Positions 61,761-64,000 of a stretch of 64,000 nt of DNA are shown one piece after another (the stretch's first letter is position 1; every line of letters begins with the position of its first letter). The stretch is from Enterobacter wuhouensis (GTDB lineage: Bacteria > Pseudomonadota > Gammaproteobacteria > Enterobacterales > Enterobacteriaceae): the NCBI RefSeq assembly GCF_004331265.1, contig NZ_SJOO01000002.1:434001-498000 (forward strand), written 5' to 3'. A program made the position numbers and the translations under genes. Under the pieces are notes generated by a model. That model searched no databases. It had not been told where the DNA came from and saw nothing but the letters and a program-made list of their open reading frames with translations.

Positions 61761-61771
61761 CCTTTTTTCCT

Positions 61772-61797
61772 GCCCCGCTTTCTGCGGGGCTGCTTAT
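61772..61797 (+). terminator. Rho-independent terminator after the unknown gene
   Basis: GCCCCGC-TTTCT-GCGGGGC is followed by TGCTTATTT, 12 bp after the stop codon. Confidence 0.8.
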
Positions 61798-61916
61798 TTC
61801 CCGAGAGTCTGTTTCCCACCTCTTTACAGGGGCGAATTTCCCCCCAATAGCCGATATACTTACGGCTAACAAACACGCGGATTTTCTTATCACAGCATGC
61901 AAAACAGGAGGTTTTT

Positions 61917-62831
61917 ATGCTCATCGTTATTCCTGTCCTTATTTTCGTCGCGCTGGTCATCGTGGGCGCGGGTGTCAAAATTGTCCCGCAGGGCTATCAG
62001 TGGACCGTAGAGCGTTTCGGTCGATACACCAACACGCTGCAGCCGGGATTAAGCCTGATCGTGCCGTTCATGGACAGAATTGGTCGCAAGATCAACATGA
62101 TGGAACAGGTACTGGATATCCCTTCTCAGGAAATTATCTCCAAGGACAACGCCAACGTTACCATCGACGCGGTCTGCTTTATTCAGGTCATCGATGCGCC
62201 AAAAGCGGCCTATGAGGTGAGCAACCTCGAGCTGGCCATCGTCAACCTCACCATGACCAATATTCGAACGGTGCTCGGCTCGATGGAGCTGGACGAGATG
62301 CTTTCCCAGCGCGACAGCATTAACACCCGCCTGCTGCACATTGTCGATGAAGCGACGAATCCGTGGGGGATCAAGGTCACCCGCATTGAGATCCGCGACG
62401 TGCGTCCGCCGGCGGAGCTGATCGCCTCCATGAACGCCCAGATGAAGGCCGAGCGAACCAAGCGTGCCTATATTCTGGAAGCCGAAGGGGTGCGTCAGGC
62501 CGAGATCCTCAAGGCAGAAGGTGAAAAGCAGTCGCAGATCCTGAAGGCAGAGGGCGATCGTCAGTCCGCATTCTTACAGGCCGAAGCGCGTGAACGTTCA
62601 GCCGAGGCGGAAGCCCGCGCCACCCAGATGGTCTCCGAGGCGATTGCCGCCGGTGATATCCAGGCCGTGAACTACTTTGTCGCGCAAAAATATACCGACG
62701 CGCTGAAAGAGATCGGCTCTGCGAACAACAGCAAAGTGGTGATGATGCCGCTGGAGGCCAGCAGCCTGATGGGCTCCATCGCGGGCATTGCGGAATTAAT
62801 CAAAGACAGCGGGAACGAGCGCAAAAAATGA
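61917..62831 (+). CDS. qmcA: QmcA (YbbK), SPFH/band-7 membrane protein
   Basis: A 304-residue protein: an N-terminal TM helix ([19 protein letters not shown]), the SPFH domain ([34 protein letters not shown]... [16 protein letters not shown], to ~190) and a long coiled coil rich in [17 protein letters not shown] repeats. It forms large membrane assemblies related to flotillins and is linked to FtsH quality control. AGGAGG precedes the ATG. It overlaps ybbJ by 4 bp. Confidence 0.96.
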   Translation: MLIVIPVLIFVALVIVGAGVKIVPQGYQWTVERFGRYTNTLQPGLSLIVPFMDRIGRKINMMEQVLDIPSQEIISKDNANVTIDAVCFIQVIDAPKAAYEVSNLELAIVNLTMTNIRTVLGSMELDEMLSQRDSINTRLLHIVDEATNPWGIKVTRIEIRDVRPPAELIASMNAQMKAERTKRAYILEAEGVRQAEILKAEGEKQSQILKAEGDRQSAFLQAEARERSAEAEARATQMVSEAIAAGDIQAVNYFVAQKYTDALKEIGSANNSKVVMMPLEASSLMGSIAGIAELIKDSGNERKK

Positions 62832-63280
62832 TTGAGCTGATCGTTGCACATCCTCATGCCTTCTGGCTAAGCCTCGGCGGCTTATTGCTGGCGGCGGAGA
62901 TGCTGGGCGGCAACGGCTACCTGCTGTGGAGCGGTATCGCCGCAGTGATTACCGGGCTTCTGGTCTGGATCCTGCCGCTGGAGTGGGCGTGGCAGGGCGC
63001 GCTGTTTGCCGTCCTGACGCTGGTGGCGGCGTGGCTCTGGTGGCGCTGGCTGAACAAACGGGTTAAGGAACAGACGCCCGCAGACGCACACCTTAACCAG
63101 CGCGGACAGCAGATCGTCGGCAAGCGCTTTACGCTGGATACTACGCTGGTCAACGGGCGCGGGCACATGCGCGTGGGCGACAGCTCGTGGCCCGTCGTGG
63201 CTGACGACAACCTCAGTGCCGGAACGCAGGTTGAAGTCATTGCGGTGGAAGGCATTACCCTGCGGGTTAAGGCCTGTTAA
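62828..63280 (+). CDS. ybbJ: YbbJ, NfeD-like membrane protein partner of QmcA
   Basis: A 150-residue protein with three TM helices ([36 protein letters not shown], then [18 protein letters not shown]) and a C-terminal OB-fold domain ([47 protein letters not shown]). NfeD proteins pair with SPFH proteins, and ybbJ is coupled to qmcA by ATGA. Its stop overlaps the convergent cueR stop by 4 bp. Confidence 0.95.
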   Translation: MIELIVAHPHAFWLSLGGLLLAAEMLGGNGYLLWSGIAAVITGLLVWILPLEWAWQGALFAVLTLVAAWLWWRWLNKRVKEQTPADAHLNQRGQQIVGKRFTLDTTLVNGRGHMRVGDSSWPVVADDNLSAGTQVEVIAVEGITLRVKAC

Positions 63281-63687
63281 GCATGCGCCTTACGGTGACA
63301 GCAGCCAGAAAGGTTGTCGATAATCGGGCAATCGGCGCTGTCATCTCCCGGACATGATGCCGCCAGCCCCAGGAGCTGCTCGCGCATCGCCTGTAGTTCG
63401 ACAATGTGGCGTTCGATCTCCGCCACTTTTTCCAGCGTGCGCTTTTTCACGTCGGCGCTGTGGCGCTTCGGATCGTTGAACAGGTTAACCAGCTCGCCGC
63501 ACTCTTCCAGATTAAACCCCACCTGCCTTGCCTGGCGCAGAAGCGTCAGTTCATCAAGATGCAGCTGCGTGTAGCTGCGGTAGCCGTTTTCGCTGCGCAG
63601 CGGCGGCGTGACCAGCCCTTTCTCTTCATAAAAGCGAATAGCTTTGCTGGTTAACCCGGTTTTTTTCGCAACATCACTGATATTCAC
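63277..63687 (-). CDS. cueR: CueR, copper-responsive MerR-family activator
   Basis: A 136-residue MerR-type regulator sensing Cu(I), Ag(I) and Au(I). The N-terminal HTH is [23 protein letters not shown], the dimer helix spans ~80-108, and the metal loop has Cys112 and Cys120 ([10 protein letters not shown]), the E. coli ligand positions. The C-terminal CCHRKAHA is also typical. The start is a GTG at 63687 with GGGGGA upstream. It activates the divergent copA by bending its long-spacer promoter. Confidence 0.97.
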   Translation of the reverse strand: MNISDVAKKTGLTSKAIRFYEEKGLVTPPLRSENGYRSYTQLHLDELTLLRQARQVGFNLEECGELVNLFNDPKRHSADVKKRTLEKVAEIERHIVELQAMREQLLGLAASCPGDDSADCPIIDNLSGCCHRKAHA

Positions 63688-63699
63688 ATTTCCCCCTTG

Positions 63700-63720
63700 A
63701 CCTTCCCCTTGATGGAAGGT
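63700..63720. promoter_or_regulatory. CueR operator in the copA promoter
   Basis: ACCTTCCCCTTGATGGAAGG plus a final T forms the CueR dyad (ACCTTCC / GGAAGGT, 7-bp spacer). It matches the E. coli copA site almost exactly and lies 76 bp before the copA start. Confidence 0.95.
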
Positions 63721-63795
63721 TTAACCTTCATAACAGTTAGCGAAAAGCGTTACTCCGGTCAACTACTGACCAGTTCATTATACGGGAGTTTTGTT

Positions 63796-64000
63796 ATGTC
63801 TCACACTATAGACCTGACGCTGGACGGCCTCTCCTGCGGCCACTGTGTCAAACGCGTTAAAGAAAGCCTGGAACAGCGCCCTGACGTTGAAAGCGCTGAC
63901 GTGACTATCGATCGTGCCGCCGTGACCGGCAGCGCCAGCGCCGACGCGCTGATCGATACCATTAAGCAGGCCGGTTACGGGGCGGAGTTAAGCCACCCAA
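63796..64000 (+). CDS. copA: CopA, Cu(I)-exporting P-type ATPase, N-terminal fragment (cut by window end)
   Basis: The first 68 codons of copA, in frame to the window edge. They form the first heavy-metal-associated domain, with [18 protein letters not shown] carrying the CxxC copper site, almost identical to E. coli CopA. GGGAG precedes the ATG by ~8 bp. In E. coli a programmed -1 frameshift just after this domain makes the chaperone CopA(Z); the window stops within the matching CCCAA(A) slippery sequence. The full protein (~830 aa) exports Cu(I) to the periplasm. Confidence 0.97.
   Translation, partial: MSHTIDLTLDGLSCGHCVKRVKESLEQRPDVESADVTIDRAAVTGSASADALIDTIKQAGYGAELSHP

Overview
The window is chromosomal DNA of an enterobacterium close to Enterobacter (Enterobacter cloacae complex, Lelliottia, Leclercia or Kosakonia). 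The evidence is a high-GC coding style, near-identical homologues of E. coli and Salmonella proteins, the ramR/romA/ramA arrangement typical of Enterobacter and Klebsiella, and a Salmonella-type fim cluster next to tRNA-Arg(TCT). The backbone follows two E. coli neighbourhoods: pheP-ybdG-nfsB-ybdF on the left, and fim/sfm-folD-ybcJ-ybcI-cysS-ppiB-lpxH-purEK-selU-ybbPA-tesA-ybbON-fetAB-qmcA-ybbJ-cueR-copA on the right. Lineage-specific blocks are inserted into both. No prophage, transposase, integrase, rRNA or CRISPR array was found.

Positions 1-3.7 kb: an exported Fes-like esterase (cut by the window edge) divergent from a TonB-dependent siderophore receptor, with a Fur-like site between them and a 45-bp tandem repeat array behind the receptor. 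3.7-7.1 kb: the multidrug-resistance control locus ramA-romA / ramR-ybdF and the nitroreductase nfsB, with a perfect RamR operator. 7.1-12.6 kb: a HigBA-like toxin-antitoxin pair, a DUF2157 membrane protein plus MmyB-type regulator divergent from a DHA2 efflux pump across two perfect inverted repeats, and the channel ybdG. 12.6-17.1 kb: a LacI-regulated carbohydrate operon (transporter, TIM-barrel isomerase, Gfo/Idh/MocA dehydrogenase, repressor) with two identical operators. 17.3-22.4 kb: pheP, then a YncE-like lipoprotein and second TonB receptor under a Fur-like site.

22.4-27.8 kb is a signalling block: FidL-like and MarT-like proteins, a soluble winged-helix regulator, and a chemoreceptor whose stop codon overlaps the start of an EAL phosphodiesterase gene. 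27.9-31.6 kb carries an FbpABC ferric-iron importer with a Fur box. 31.9-41.2 kb is tRNA-Arg plus the type 1 fimbrial cluster: regulators (EAL protein, FimY, FimZ) converge on fimAICDHF; fimW is missing. A terminator-like hairpin separates fimA from fimI.

41.5-64 kb is mostly housekeeping, interrupted by a MalX/MalI-like PTS-repressor pair between ybcJ and ybcI, two small exported proteins between lpxH and purE, a porin between selU and ybbP, and an unrecognised 287-residue gene between fetA and qmcA. The window ends inside copA, at the expected CopA(Z) frameshift site. REP elements and a second palindromic repeat family sit only between genes.

Common themes are iron uptake under probable Fur control (four loci), efflux and xenobiotic response (RamA/RamR, NfsB, DHA2 pump, CueR/CopA), and c-di-GMP or surface-linked signalling (two EAL proteins, a chemoreceptor, fimbriae). 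Everything is read by eye from sequence; family assignments rest on recalled homologues and visible motifs, not searches.
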